DNA from: Asticcacaulis sp. AC466
GTDB taxonomy: Bacteria > Pseudomonadota > Alphaproteobacteria > Caulobacterales > Caulobacteraceae
Length of the DNA stretch: 64,000 nucleotides
Direction: 5' to 3'
NCBI RefSeq assembly: GCF_000495815.1
Contig: NZ_AWGE01000009.1
Location: 1 to 64,000, forward strand
Shown here: one piece after another, positions 34,981 to 43,876 of the stretch
How positions within the stretch are numbered: the stretch's first letter is position 1
Layout: each line of letters opens with the position of its first letter
The notes under the pieces: model-generated
Seen by the model: the letters and a program-made list of their open reading frames with translations, nothing else
Databases searched by the model: none
What the model was told of the DNA's origin: nothing
Program-made: the position numbers and the translations under genes

Positions 34981-35613
34981 ATGTCGAACTCCATTCCCGT
35001 CCACATCCCATCTTCGCCGCGTGGCCTTGCGCTTCTCTTCCACGGCGTCGGCGCCATTCCACAGAACATGGTCACGCTTGGCCGCGCCATTGCCGATGCG
35101 CATCCCGACTGGACGGTGATAAGCGTCGCTTCACCCGATCCGTCCGATCTTGGCCCCGGAGGGCAGGGCAGTGGCTATCAGTGGTTTTCGGTGCGCGATA
35201 TAGATGAAGACAGCCGCCCGCAACGTATCGCCGCCGCTATGCCTCGCTTCACAGCCTGCGTTAAGGCCTGGCAGGCGCAAACGGGCACAGGCGCGGCGGA
35301 TACCACCTTGCTGGGGTTCAGCCAGGGCGCCATCATGGCGTTGGAGGCAACCCAGGCGGAAGAAGGGTTGGCCGCGCGGATTATCGCGTTTTCCGGTCGT
35401 TTTGGTACGCCGCCGCGCCGCAAGCCGGATGCCGATATTCATCTCATCCACGGAGACGCCGATACGGTGGTCGCCAGCGCCTGGTCGATCAGGGCGCACG
35501 ATCAACTGACGGCTTTAGGCGCGCCAAATACTCTGGATATCATTCCTGGCCTCACGCACGGCATCAATGCCGAAGCGACGCGCTGCGGTCTCAGCTATTT
35601 AGCGCAAGAATAA
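34981..35613 (+). CDS. ypfH: YpfH-like carboxylesterase/phospholipase
   Basis: A 210-residue cytoplasmic alpha/beta hydrolase of the carboxylesterase/phospholipase group. HGVGA forms the oxyanion loop, GFSQG the nucleophile elbow (Ser about 115), HGDADTVV contains the acid and GLTHG the catalytic His. Size and order fit YpfH-type esterases. Convergent with glutathione peroxidase, stops six bases apart. Confidence 0.8.
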   Translation: MSNSIPVHIPSSPRGLALLFHGVGAIPQNMVTLGRAIADAHPDWTVISVASPDPSDLGPGGQGSGYQWFSVRDIDEDSRPQRIAAAMPRFTACVKAWQAQTGTGAADTTLLGFSQGAIMALEATQAEEGLAARIIAFSGRFGTPPRRKPDADIHLIHGDADTVVASAWSIRAHDQLTALGAPNTLDIIPGLTHGINAEATRCGLSYLAQE

Positions 35614-35619
35614 CCGGCG

Positions 35620-36165
35620 TTACACCTTCGCCAATTCCCGATCGATGGCGGCCAAAAGTCGCGGATCGTCTGCGGTTACGTCCGGTGCAAAGCGTCCGAC
35701 AACCTGTCCGTCCTTGCTGATCAGGAATTTTTCGAAATTCCACAGGACTTCGCCTTCGGGGCTGACGGGTATGCCGAACTTGACAAGCCGTTCGCGCATG
35801 GGGCCGGCGCTCACTGCGTCCGGCTGGGCCTGGGTAAAGATGTCATATAGCGGGTGCTTGTCGTCTCCGACCACGCTCACCTTGCTGAACATCGGAAAGG
35901 TCACATCGAATGTGGTTTGGCAAAAGTTGGCGATGTCTTCATCACCGCCCGGCTCCTGACCGAGGAAGTTGTTGGCCGGAAAACCGAGGATTTCCAGGCC
36001 CTGTCCTGACTTTTCGCGATAAAGCGCCTCAAGACCCTCATATTGCGGCGTAAGTCCGCATTTCGAGGCGACGTTGACTGCTAGCAGAACCTTGCCGCGA
36101 TATGGGTTGAGCGTCGTCGCTTCACCGGTCAGGGTACGCAGGGGAATATCGTAAATGCCGCTCAT
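35620..36165 (-). CDS. Glutathione peroxidase family protein
   Basis: A 181-residue thiol peroxidase of the glutathione peroxidase fold that reduces organic hydroperoxides. The ATG of MSGIYDIPL follows AAGGAG. The catalytic Cys is in NVASKCGLTPQY, the Gln in NNFLGQEPG and the Trp in LWNFEKFL. The active-site residue is Cys, as usual in bacteria, so thioredoxin rather than glutathione may be the reductant. Cytoplasmic, no signal. Confidence 0.92.
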   Translation of the reverse strand: MSGIYDIPLRTLTGEATTLNPYRGKVLLAVNVASKCGLTPQYEGLEALYREKSGQGLEILGFPANNFLGQEPGGDEDIANFCQTTFDVTFPMFSKVSVVGDDKHPLYDIFTQAQPDAVSAGPMRERLVKFGIPVSPEGEVLWNFEKFLISKDGQVVGRFAPDVTADDPRLLAAIDRELAKV

Positions 36166-36262
36166 CTTGGACTCCTTCTGGTCGTAAGTTAGAGCAAAAT
36201 GCGCAAGGCCTTGCAATGGTGCGCCGCGCGGCGGATAGTCACCTTTATGGGAGGGCCTTTAT

Positions 36263-36613
36263 ATGCAGCTCATTGCCAATATCATCGTCGGCGTGATCGC
36301 CGGACTACACATCGGTTTTCTCATCCTTGAAATGTTTCTGTGGCAGACCCCGTTCGGCCGAAAGACCTTTGGATTGACCCCGGATTTTGCCGCACAATCG
36401 GCCAAGCTGGCGGCCAATCAGGGACTGTATAACGGGTTTCTGGCTGCCGGACTGATCTGGGGCTTGCTGACTCCCGACGGATTTTACATCAAGGTCTTCT
36501 TCCTGAGCTGCGTCATTGTCGCCGGATTATATGGCGGCCTGACCGTCAAGAAGTCGATTCTGATCATCCAGGCCGTGCCGGCCATCATTGCGTTGGTTCT
36601 CTTGCACCTCTGA
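36263..36613 (+). CDS. DUF1304 membrane protein
   Basis: A 116-residue membrane protein with four predicted helices (about 4-26, 50-68, 74-94, 97-115) and the features LHIGFLILEMFLW and GLYNGFLAAGL characteristic of DUF1304. Function is not known. GGGAGG lies upstream of the ATG. Confidence 0.85.
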   Translation: MQLIANIIVGVIAGLHIGFLILEMFLWQTPFGRKTFGLTPDFAAQSAKLAANQGLYNGFLAAGLIWGLLTPDGFYIKVFFLSCVIVAGLYGGLTVKKSILIIQAVPAIIALVLLHL

Positions 36614-36761
36614 TCTTACGCTCCGTCCGGCGCAAACGCCGAATATTCTACCCTTCACGCATTGATTACGTGTCGGTCATGACGCTTTATAACCAAGCGG
36701 CATAACGTATGTATATCAAACCCTTATTGCATCCATCTCACACTTTCTGTAGGGCAGTGTG

Positions 36762-37406
36762 ATGCCGCAAAGCGTTCCTGTTTTCGACAGGCCGACCATC
36801 ATCTTTGTTGACGATCATATGCTGGTGGCCGAAAAGCCCGCCGGTCTGTTGAGCGTGCCCGGTCGCTTGCCGGAAAACAAGGATTGCCTGGTGACGCGCC
36901 TGCAGGGCCTTTATCCCGACGCCCTGACGGTGCATCGTCTCGATATGGCGACATCGGGCCTGATGGTCTTTGCACGTGGCGCCGATGCGCATCGTGCCCT
37001 GTCGCAGGCCTTTGCGGATCGTCAGGTCGCCAAGCGCTATGTCGCGGTCGTGGCAGGCCAATTGGCAGGTGAAGGCGAGGTCGACCTGCCGCTTATTACC
37101 GACTGGCCGAACCGTCCGCGCCAGATGGTGGACCACGCCATCGGAAAGCCGTCCCTGACCCGCTATCGTGCGGTGTCGCAAGGTGACGGCACCAGCCGGG
37201 TAGGCCTGGAGCCGGTCACTGGCCGGTCGCATCAGTTGCGCGTCCACATGATGGCCATCGGACATCCGATCATAGGCGACGTCTTTTACGCGCCGCCGGA
37301 TGCGCAGGCGATGAGCGACCGCCTGTTGCTGCACGCGCAATCACTCGTCCTGCCTCATCCCCGAACGGGGGCGGCACTGGAATTTCAGTCGCAAGTGCCG
37401 TTTTAA
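36762..37406 (+). CDS. RluA-family pseudouridine synthase
   Basis: A 214-residue pseudouridine synthase that modifies uridines in rRNA or tRNA. The catalytic motif HRLDMATSGLMVFAR (Asp about 62) and the C-terminal GRSHQLRVHMMAIGHPIIGD match the RluA group. There is no S4 domain, so it is closest to the short RluA subtype. An ATG directly follows an in-frame GTG; AGGG is nine nt before the ATG. Confidence 0.9.
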   Translation: MPQSVPVFDRPTIIFVDDHMLVAEKPAGLLSVPGRLPENKDCLVTRLQGLYPDALTVHRLDMATSGLMVFARGADAHRALSQAFADRQVAKRYVAVVAGQLAGEGEVDLPLITDWPNRPRQMVDHAIGKPSLTRYRAVSQGDGTSRVGLEPVTGRSHQLRVHMMAIGHPIIGDVFYAPPDAQAMSDRLLLHAQSLVLPHPRTGAALEFQSQVPF

Positions 37407-37477
37407 AAAACTGATTATAAAGAGAAAATGGCGCGCAGTTTATGCGCCGATTGAACAGGAAATGCGCACGGCCGGGG

Positions 37478-38908
37478 TCAATGATTTGAAACGGTGATCG
37501 TCCCCAAGGGATAGCGGCCGGCTTCCGATACCAGCGGCAAAGGCATGGTTCGGTGGTCATCCGCAGTGGCCAAAACCGTAATCGACATGTGATACTGTCC
37601 CGCCGGCAGCTTCGGCGCGTCGAAACACAGTTTGGTGTTTTGGGGAGCATCCGGCTGAATGGGCGGCAGATCGCTTGTCGCCCGCCCATCCCATGTCGCC
37701 CCTGCGCCCGTGAGCCAAGCGTGAACGCGCCATGCTTCATAGGATGGCGCTACGCCGTTGTTACGCCAATCTATCCGCAGGGCCAGTCCGCAGCCTGCTT
37801 GCGCATCGGTGCGATAACTGACTGCTATAGGCGTGTACCTGTAACCGGCGCGGTTCCCGGACCGCAGCAGGGCCGCCTGTTTGTCGGCGGACAGGTCGTT
37901 CCAGTGCGTGACGTTGAAATTGCCGTTGCCGATAGCGCTAAGGTGATAATCTTCGACCTGTTTGACAATGCCGTCCAGTCCGGCTTCGAAGACCTTTTCC
38001 CAGCCGTAGGATTCGACGATGAACGGGGCCGTCCGCCAGCGATTCAGCACCAGTTGCGCGTCGGCGCCGGTCAGGTCCCCCAGGAGGCTGTCGCCGAACA
38101 TCCGGGCGCCCCAGCTGTCACGACGCATGCCTATCCGCGCCGACCGCTTCAAGGCATGGACCAGAACCGGCTTGTCGTCAGTCATGGCCAGCAACTGCGT
38201 GTCAGGAAAGGCGTCTATGATGGCGTCGGCCATGGCCAAGCGCGTGTCCAGGGTGCCGCGTTCGGTGCCATTGCGGTTTACCGCTGGATCATCGTAGGGA
38301 AATTGCGTCCAGTGATAGGCATTGGCGCCCGCCAGATGGCCTTCGCCCCAATTGCCATAGCCGCGGATATCGACCCAAGCGATGCGGGGATCACCATTAT
38401 AGCGTTTGCCAAGCGCCATGAAGAGTTTGCGATAGCGATCCAGGAAATACGGACTATTCCAATCGGGCACATAGACGTTTTCGACATGGCCGTCATTGCC
38501 GGGATCGGCCTTCATCCAGAAGGCTTTCGGCATGTGCGGCAGCAGATAGCCCGGCAGGTCAAGCCCGCGATGGGCGCTGCAGCAGGTATCGACTGACAGG
38601 ATACCGAAGGCGAGACGTTGCCCCGGTTTCAGACCAGTCAGCATGCGATCTATCGGGCCGAAATCATAGACGTCCTCAAGGGGCTCAAGATCGGCCCAGG
38701 CAAAGCGTGTGTAGCCTTCGGTTGGCGTCTGGGGCAGGGGAATGATACCGCCGTGCCAGCCGTAAAAACCCCGCATGGGCCCGGTCAATATCATGGCGCG
38801 GCTGTCGCTCGATGGCGTGGGGAGGGGGCGCCAGTCTTCTGCCATGACAGACGATCCTATGGCAGCCGACAAGGCGACGCAGGCGGCGAGATGGGTAAGG
38901 TAACGCAT
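37478..38908 (-). CDS. DUF4832-type secreted protein, possible glycosidase
   Basis: A 476-residue exported protein. GGGAG precedes the ATG of MRYLTHLAA, and the signal ends at VMAED. The first 330 residues look like a glycosidase-type barrel: GFYGWHGGIIP, RFAWADLEPLEDVYDF, VDIRGYGNWGEGH and FIVESYGW. The last 100 residues form a beta domain. Families with DUF4832 are related to clan-A glycosidases but lack biochemical proof to my knowledge. It is separated from the sugar region by 5 kb of housekeeping genes. Confidence 0.7.
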   Translation of the reverse strand: MRYLTHLAACVALSAAIGSSVMAEDWRPLPTPSSDSRAMILTGPMRGFYGWHGGIIPLPQTPTEGYTRFAWADLEPLEDVYDFGPIDRMLTGLKPGQRLAFGILSVDTCCSAHRGLDLPGYLLPHMPKAFWMKADPGNDGHVENVYVPDWNSPYFLDRYRKLFMALGKRYNGDPRIAWVDIRGYGNWGEGHLAGANAYHWTQFPYDDPAVNRNGTERGTLDTRLAMADAIIDAFPDTQLLAMTDDKPVLVHALKRSARIGMRRDSWGARMFGDSLLGDLTGADAQLVLNRWRTAPFIVESYGWEKVFEAGLDGIVKQVEDYHLSAIGNGNFNVTHWNDLSADKQAALLRSGNRAGYRYTPIAVSYRTDAQAGCGLALRIDWRNNGVAPSYEAWRVHAWLTGAGATWDGRATSDLPPIQPDAPQNTKLCFDAPKLPAGQYHMSITVLATADDHRTMPLPLVSEAGRYPLGTITVSNH

Positions 38909-39067
38909 CGGACTCCCTTTTTTCCATAGTGCCTGTAAAGCCAGCATGTATCAACCGGCCACCTGTCGCCGGGCTTACAGTTTCCTGATTTTTTGAAATG
39001 TCCTGCCGCATGGCGTGGCAACGGATGATGCGACTAGAAGAAGACCACACCAATGAGGATTTTTCCG

Positions 39068-39643
39068 ATGTTCAAATTTTCCTGGCTGAAAAGCAATAGC
39101 CTGGCTCTTGCCCTGGCTCTGACGACCACAGCCGCCATTCCGGCCCTTGTGCCGCAAGTGGCTCAAGCCGCGACAAAGGCCGACATCAATAACGACGCGA
39201 TGGCCGCGCTGAACAAACTTTATGCGGGTAATCCAACCGCCAAGTTGATAGGCGGCCGCGCGAAGGCCATCCTGATCTTCCCGAGCATTGTTAAAGCCGG
39301 CTTGGTCTTTGGTGGCTCATATGGCGAAGGCGAGCTGCTTCAGAATGGCGGCGTCGCGGATTATTACAATTCCTTCTCCGGATCCTGGGGCCTTCAGGCC
39401 GGCGCGCAGTCCTACGGATATGCCGTTTTCCTTATGTCCGATAGCGCGGTCAAATACCTGCATGATTCGTCGGGCCTTGAAATTGGCGTAGGCCCGACCG
39501 TGGTCGTGGTCGATGACGGTGTCGCGCGCAACCTGTCTACGTCCACCCTTAAAGATGACGCCTATGCCTTTATCTTCGACCAGAAAGGCCTGATGGCCGG
39601 AGTTTCGATTGAAGGCACCAAGATATCCAAGATCAAGCAATAG
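39068..39643 (+). CDS. SYLF-domain (YSC84-like) exported protein
   Basis: A 191-residue exported protein. The ATG of MFKFSWLKS with GAGG upstream is preferred to an earlier ATG. A signal peptide ends at AQAAT. The SYLF lipid-binding domain is visible as GGRAKAILIFPSIVKAGLVFGGSYGEG, in part, and LQAGAQSYGYAVFLMSD. Bacterial members are periplasmic or outer-membrane lipid-binding proteins of unclear role. Followed by a strong terminator. Confidence 0.87.
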   Translation: MFKFSWLKSNSLALALALTTTAAIPALVPQVAQAATKADINNDAMAALNKLYAGNPTAKLIGGRAKAILIFPSIVKAGLVFGGSYGEGELLQNGGVADYYNSFSGSWGLQAGAQSYGYAVFLMSDSAVKYLHDSSGLEIGVGPTVVVVDDGVARNLSTSTLKDDAYAFIFDQKGLMAGVSIEGTKISKIKQ

Positions 39644-39674
39644 CTTCCCCCTAGGCCCCGCTTGATCTTGTTAT

Positions 39675-39709
39675 GAGCCCTCCGGTTTCCCCCGGCCGGA
39701 GGGCTCTTT
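39675..39709 (+). terminator. Intrinsic terminator after the SYLF gene
   Basis: The 11-bp stem GAGCCCTCCGG / CCGGAGGGCTC encloses a 10-nt loop and is followed by TTTC. It begins 32 bp after the stop codon. Confidence 0.85.
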
Positions 39710-39816
39710 CTATATTTAGGCTTTGTAAAGCCGTTGCCTAAACCAACCTTCATTGAGTTGTCGCCTTTTCGGGGGTAAAATCGGGGTAGTTATACACCAA
39801 CAGAGGGAGTTTATTG

Positions 39817-40251
39817 ATGATCCGTACCGCACAGGCCCATTGGGCAGGCAATGGTCAACAAGGCGAAGGCACTTTGACCACCCAGAGCAAAGTTCTGAAT
39901 AGCCAACCCTATAGCTTCAAGCTGCGTTTTGAAAATGCCGATGGTCAGGCCGGCACCAATCCGGAGGAACTGATCGCAGCCGCCCATTCCGGTTGTTTTT
40001 CCATGGCCCTGGCGTTTGCCCTGGCCGCCGCCGGTTTCACCGCCGACAGCATTGACACCGAGGCTGCCGTGAAGCTGGAACCGGCCGATGGCGGTTTTGC
40101 GATCTCGGGCATTACCTTGAAGCTGAACGCTAAAATTCCGGGCATTTCCAAGGACCAGTTCGACCAGATCGCCGCCGGCGCGAAGGCCAATTGTCCGATA
40201 TCCAAGGCGCTATCGTCCGTGCCAATTACCCTGGACGCCACATTAGCTTAG
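39817..40251 (+). CDS. osmC: OsmC-family peroxiredoxin
   Basis: A 144-residue OsmC-like organic hydroperoxide reductase. The two catalytic Cys are in AAHSGCFSMALAFAL and ANCPISKAL. AGAGGGAG precedes the ATG; the TTG three bases upstream is not required. OsmC proteins are typically induced in stationary phase or osmotic stress. Confidence 0.92.
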   Translation: MIRTAQAHWAGNGQQGEGTLTTQSKVLNSQPYSFKLRFENADGQAGTNPEELIAAAHSGCFSMALAFALAAAGFTADSIDTEAAVKLEPADGGFAISGITLKLNAKIPGISKDQFDQIAAGAKANCPISKALSSVPITLDATLA

Positions 40252-40259
40252 TCTGGGGC

Positions 40260-41687
40260 TTAGTCAGTTTCACACTCAGATGATTTCAAAAGCCCGGTAT
40301 GAAGTTGGAAATCCGACTTCCTGCCGGGCTTTTTCAATCTGGACACCGTGCCCAGGTCTTTCAGATCCGAAAAGCAGCGCGTGAGGTCCGGGGTATCGCC
40401 GGCGGCGGTGACGATCAGGGCGCGTCGCCGCGTCAGGTTGGCGGGGGCCGGCCATTGATAGCGATCACGCTCCGCCATGCCGATAACCGGGTGTTCAGGC
40501 AGATGATAGCTGAGTTCGCCTTGCGTATTGTAATCCGTCGTTGCGATCCATCCTGCACCGGTTTCAGCCTGCCGCGCCGCGACGGCGTTCGAGACCGTAT
40601 CCCAGCCCTGGCTCAGGCCGGCCGCGCCTGGCAATTGAGGGCCAAGTGGTCCGAGGGCCAGATAGGCCAGCACGATGACGCTTATGCCTATGCCGAAGGG
40701 CGCGGCCCAAGCGCGTGCCTTGCGTAATTTTTCTGTACCGTCCGCCGCCGCTGCGGCCAGAAGGACCAGACCTGGATAGATAGGCGCCGGCCAATTGCCC
40801 TGGATACGGTCGTGGAACACGTGGATCAGCATGTAAGCCAACAGGGGCAGGGGTAGCGCGACCAGCAGGGCCAGCCGGGAATCGTTGCGCGTCCTGATCC
40901 AGGTCGCAACACCCAGTCCGACAAAGACGGCAATGAAGGGATTGAGCAGAAGCGGTTGCGAAACGAGAAATTCGATCAGGTATTTGACGGTGAAGTGACC
41001 GGCCTCTATGCGACCGAACTGTTTGGCAAAGGTTAGCCAGTCGTGCTGAGCATTCCATATCAGGTTCGGTGCCATGGCCGCACCGGCAATGACCGCGCCC
41101 AGCCATGGCCACGGCGTCAGCAGCCAGCGGCGCGCGGGCTTGTCCAGGGCAAACCAGGCCAGCACGCCCAGCCCCAGGAACAGGTTGGTATATTTGGCTT
41201 CGACGCCCAGGCCTGCGAACAGACCAAAGGCCAGCCACCAGATGCCCCGTCCCGACGTCTGAAGCCGAGCCAGGGCCCACAGGCCGCAAGCCCACATCAG
41301 AACAGACGGCGGATCGGGCGTGGCGATGACGCTGCCGACGCTGAGCAACAAACAGGCATTGAGCCATAACAGCGTCCGACGCGCGACGGCGTCATTGAAC
41401 ATAACGCGTGCCGCGTCGAACATCAGCCAGCTCAAGGCGGCGAAGCTCAACACGAAGGGCAGACGAACCAGTAGCGCGGCATCACTGATCGCCGTAAAGG
41501 CGGCGATCCACCACGCGACCATCGGAGGGTGGTCGTAATATCCGGCCGCCGGGTGTTGGGCCCACAGCCAGTAGTAGCTTTCGTCAGGCACCAGTCCGGC
41601 ACGCGCCGCCGTGATCAGGCGCAGGACCATCAGGCCACCGATGATCAGGGCAAGCGGTGATTTCAGGCGGGCGATCAGATTCGACAT
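40260..41687 (-). CDS. GT39/ArnT-like membrane glycosyltransferase
   Basis: A 475-residue integral membrane glycosyltransferase of the PMT_2/ArnT type, using a polyprenyl-phosphate sugar to modify an envelope component. The periplasmic DE-type motif is in GLVPDESYYWLWAQHP and the following YYDHPPMVAWW. Around eleven membrane helices are distributed over residues 10-350, with a soluble C-terminal domain. The last coding bases overlap a hairpin that appears to terminate the convergent OsmC transcript. The acceptor is not predictable. Confidence 0.85.
   Translation of the reverse strand: MSNLIARLKSPLALIIGGLMVLRLITAARAGLVPDESYYWLWAQHPAAGYYDHPPMVAWWIAAFTAISDAALLVRLPFVLSFAALSWLMFDAARVMFNDAVARRTLLWLNACLLLSVGSVIATPDPPSVLMWACGLWALARLQTSGRGIWWLAFGLFAGLGVEAKYTNLFLGLGVLAWFALDKPARRWLLTPWPWLGAVIAGAAMAPNLIWNAQHDWLTFAKQFGRIEAGHFTVKYLIEFLVSQPLLLNPFIAVFVGLGVATWIRTRNDSRLALLVALPLPLLAYMLIHVFHDRIQGNWPAPIYPGLVLLAAAAADGTEKLRKARAWAAPFGIGISVIVLAYLALGPLGPQLPGAAGLSQGWDTVSNAVAARQAETGAGWIATTDYNTQGELSYHLPEHPVIGMAERDRYQWPAPANLTRRRALIVTAAGDTPDLTRCFSDLKDLGTVSRLKKPGRKSDFQLHTGLLKSSECETD
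40288..40335 (+). terminator. OsmC terminator inside the end of the GT39 coding region
   Basis: AAAAGCCCGG (40288-40297) pairs with CCGGGCTTTT (40324-40333), with an inner GAAGT/ACTTC stem, followed by T. It lies about 40 bp after the OsmC stop and within the last codons of the opposite-strand glycosyltransferase gene. Confidence 0.65.
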
Positions 41688-41713
41688 GTCCCTAAATGAC
41701 GGGTTTTCCCGCC

Positions 41714-43741
41714 CTAGACAAGGTGCATGACCGCCGGGCCGCCCAATGCTGGATCGCTTATCGGCGGCTTGCCATCATCTATGCGCCCGGCAAAACGGTG
41801 CGCGAACCCGTCGCCGGACAGTGTGACATCATACCAGCCGCGACTGCCCGACAGGTCGAACCTCACCGCATCCGCGGGCGCGGGCAAGCTCATAGTCTGG
41901 GGCGGCCGGCCATAGGCGTTGTCGGTGATTGTGACCGTGACAGGCTTGTCGCTAAACGTGCGCAACGTCAGGTCCCGCCCCGCGGCCAGCGTCACGGGCG
42001 CTTGGCCGTTCCCGGTGAAATGCCGCGCAAACCCATCGGCTGCCAGTATCAGGACATTCAGGCGATCGTTTTGCGCCAGCAAACTGACCGCTTGTCTGCC
42101 ATTCGCCTTGACCGTATAGCGGCGCGGCGGCGTCTCCAGACTATTGAGATCGTAGAGGTGAAAGACAACCGCCACATTGGCGCTGTCATTGACCAGGTCC
42201 ACGGACAGGCCCGCGCCAATCGGCGACGGCTGGGCTATAACCGAGAACCGGTAGGGCAGGGGACGTGCCGGGCGCGGGCCCTTTTCCTGGACCGGAATAT
42301 TAACCTGGACGGGCGGCTTCGGTTTTGGCTGGCCAAGCAGTTTGCGCGCGCGATCCGCATCCGCACGGGTCTCTGGCAAGGTCTTGAAAAAATCCTCACG
42401 GTTCGGATGGGCAAAGTCGAAACAGCTTGTCAGGTCACCGCAAACGGCGCGCCGCCACGGGCTGATATTCGGTTCGTGAACGCCGAAACGGGTTTCGAGG
42501 AAGCGGATCACAGAGGTATGGTCGAAGACCTGAGAATTGACGAAGCCGCCCTTGCTCCACGGGGAGATGACATACATGGGCACGCGCGGCCCCAGCCCGT
42601 AGGGACGCCCCTGCCACTTGCCCTCGGCCTGATGATATTCGCCTGTCGTCTCGATCTGGCTGTCGCCAAAACCCGGAGCGGGCGGAGCCGGTGGCGGGAC
42701 ATGGTCGAAAAAGCCATCGTTTTCGTCGAAATTGACCAAAAAGACGGTCTTCGCCCAGACGTCCGGGTTGGCGGTCAGGGCGTCAAGCACCTGCGCCGTG
42801 TAGTCTGCGCCCTGGACCGGGCTTGATGGACCGGGATGCTCCGAGCCTTCGGCGGTCGCGATAATCCACGATACCTGCGGCAACCGGTCAGCCAGGACAT
42901 CGGCTTTTAGTCCGTCGAGTGCGCGTGTCCTGAGTGACCGTCGCGCCAATTCGGCCAGAGGGCCGGATTTTGCCTTGTCGGCAAAGCGGTACAGCTTGAA
43001 ACCGGCCAGGGGGTTGTCGGTGAAATTGTCGTCCATGTCCTGGTAAATCTGCCAACTGATCCCCGCGGCGGTCAGACGCTCGGGGTAAGTGACCCAGGTA
43101 TAGCCGCCATGGTGGGCGGGATCGGATTTCAGGTTGTCGTAGCCGTTGTCTATGACGGGCCCGTGATGTTCGCCGGTTGGGTCGTTCGTGCCTGTCCATA
43201 TGAACAGGCGGTTCGGATTAGTGCCGGCGTGCAGGGCGCAATGATAGGCGTCGCAGATCGTGAAGGCTTCGGCCAGGGCGAATTGGAACGGGATGTCCGC
43301 CCGCGTGAAATAGCCCAGGCTGTGATTGTGCTTGGCCTCGGGCCAGCGGCTCATGCGACCATTGTCCCAGGCGGTCTGTGCATCGGGAAAGGTGTGCGGC
43401 GTACCTTCCAGGCGCATGTTCTTGAAGGTCTGAGTCGTATTGAGCGGGAAAGGGGCGATCAGACGCGCCGCATCCGTTTCGTCCGGCTGGGACCAGACGG
43501 CGCCGTTGCGGGTGGGAATCGGGAAACGGTCGGAAAAACCGCGCACACCGGACAAGGTACCAAAATAATGATCGAAGGACCGGTTTTCCTGGGTCAGGAT
43601 AACGACATGTTCGACATCCTGGATCGTGCCGGTGGTGGACCTGGCCGGGATATCGAGCGCGCGGGCGATCGAGGCGGGCAGGCTGCCCAGGGTCGCCGCC
43701 AGAACACCGGACAGCAGGAAACGGCGGCGGTCTATAGTCAT
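41714..43741 (-). CDS. Phosphocholine-type phospholipase C, Tat-exported
   Basis: A 675-residue phosphoesterase (PF04185). MTIDRRRFLLSGVLAATLG is a classic twin-arginine signal ending in ARA. The catalytic region has HVVILTQENRSFDHYFGTL, FLVNFDENDGFFDHVPPP and the metal-binding HTSVIRFLETRFGV. Two C-terminal domains of about 90 residues each follow. This is the architecture of phosphocholine-specific non-haemolytic phospholipase C; acid phosphatase AcpA-like enzymes are shorter. It may recover phosphate or choline from lipids. Good ribosome site AGGGGAGATTC. Confidence 0.9.
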   Translation of the reverse strand: MTIDRRRFLLSGVLAATLGSLPASIARALDIPARSTTGTIQDVEHVVILTQENRSFDHYFGTLSGVRGFSDRFPIPTRNGAVWSQPDETDAARLIAPFPLNTTQTFKNMRLEGTPHTFPDAQTAWDNGRMSRWPEAKHNHSLGYFTRADIPFQFALAEAFTICDAYHCALHAGTNPNRLFIWTGTNDPTGEHHGPVIDNGYDNLKSDPAHHGGYTWVTYPERLTAAGISWQIYQDMDDNFTDNPLAGFKLYRFADKAKSGPLAELARRSLRTRALDGLKADVLADRLPQVSWIIATAEGSEHPGPSSPVQGADYTAQVLDALTANPDVWAKTVFLVNFDENDGFFDHVPPPAPPAPGFGDSQIETTGEYHQAEGKWQGRPYGLGPRVPMYVISPWSKGGFVNSQVFDHTSVIRFLETRFGVHEPNISPWRRAVCGDLTSCFDFAHPNREDFFKTLPETRADADRARKLLGQPKPKPPVQVNIPVQEKGPRPARPLPYRFSVIAQPSPIGAGLSVDLVNDSANVAVVFHLYDLNSLETPPRRYTVKANGRQAVSLLAQNDRLNVLILAADGFARHFTGNGQAPVTLAAGRDLTLRTFSDKPVTVTITDNAYGRPPQTMSLPAPADAVRFDLSGSRGWYDVTLSGDGFAHRFAGRIDDGKPPISDPALGGPAVMHLV

Positions 43742-43876
43742 GAATCTCCCCTTAAAGCGTCGCCATATCAGATGGACATGACGGTTTAATCAAGGCACCT
43801 GTCAATAAATCCTGAGCCACGCTGGCGGTAGACCGCGTGCGGCCCTACATTCTGTCCACAACGAAAGGACCTCCCC

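Noticed and set aside
34735-35103. A 122-codon minus-strand frame overlapping the YpfH start
   Set aside because: It covers the real 25-residue membrane peptide in another frame and the divergent promoter region, with no motif.
37553-38596. A 347-codon plus-strand frame opposite the DUF4832 gene
   Set aside because: Antisense shadow of a gene with a signal peptide and good ribosome site.
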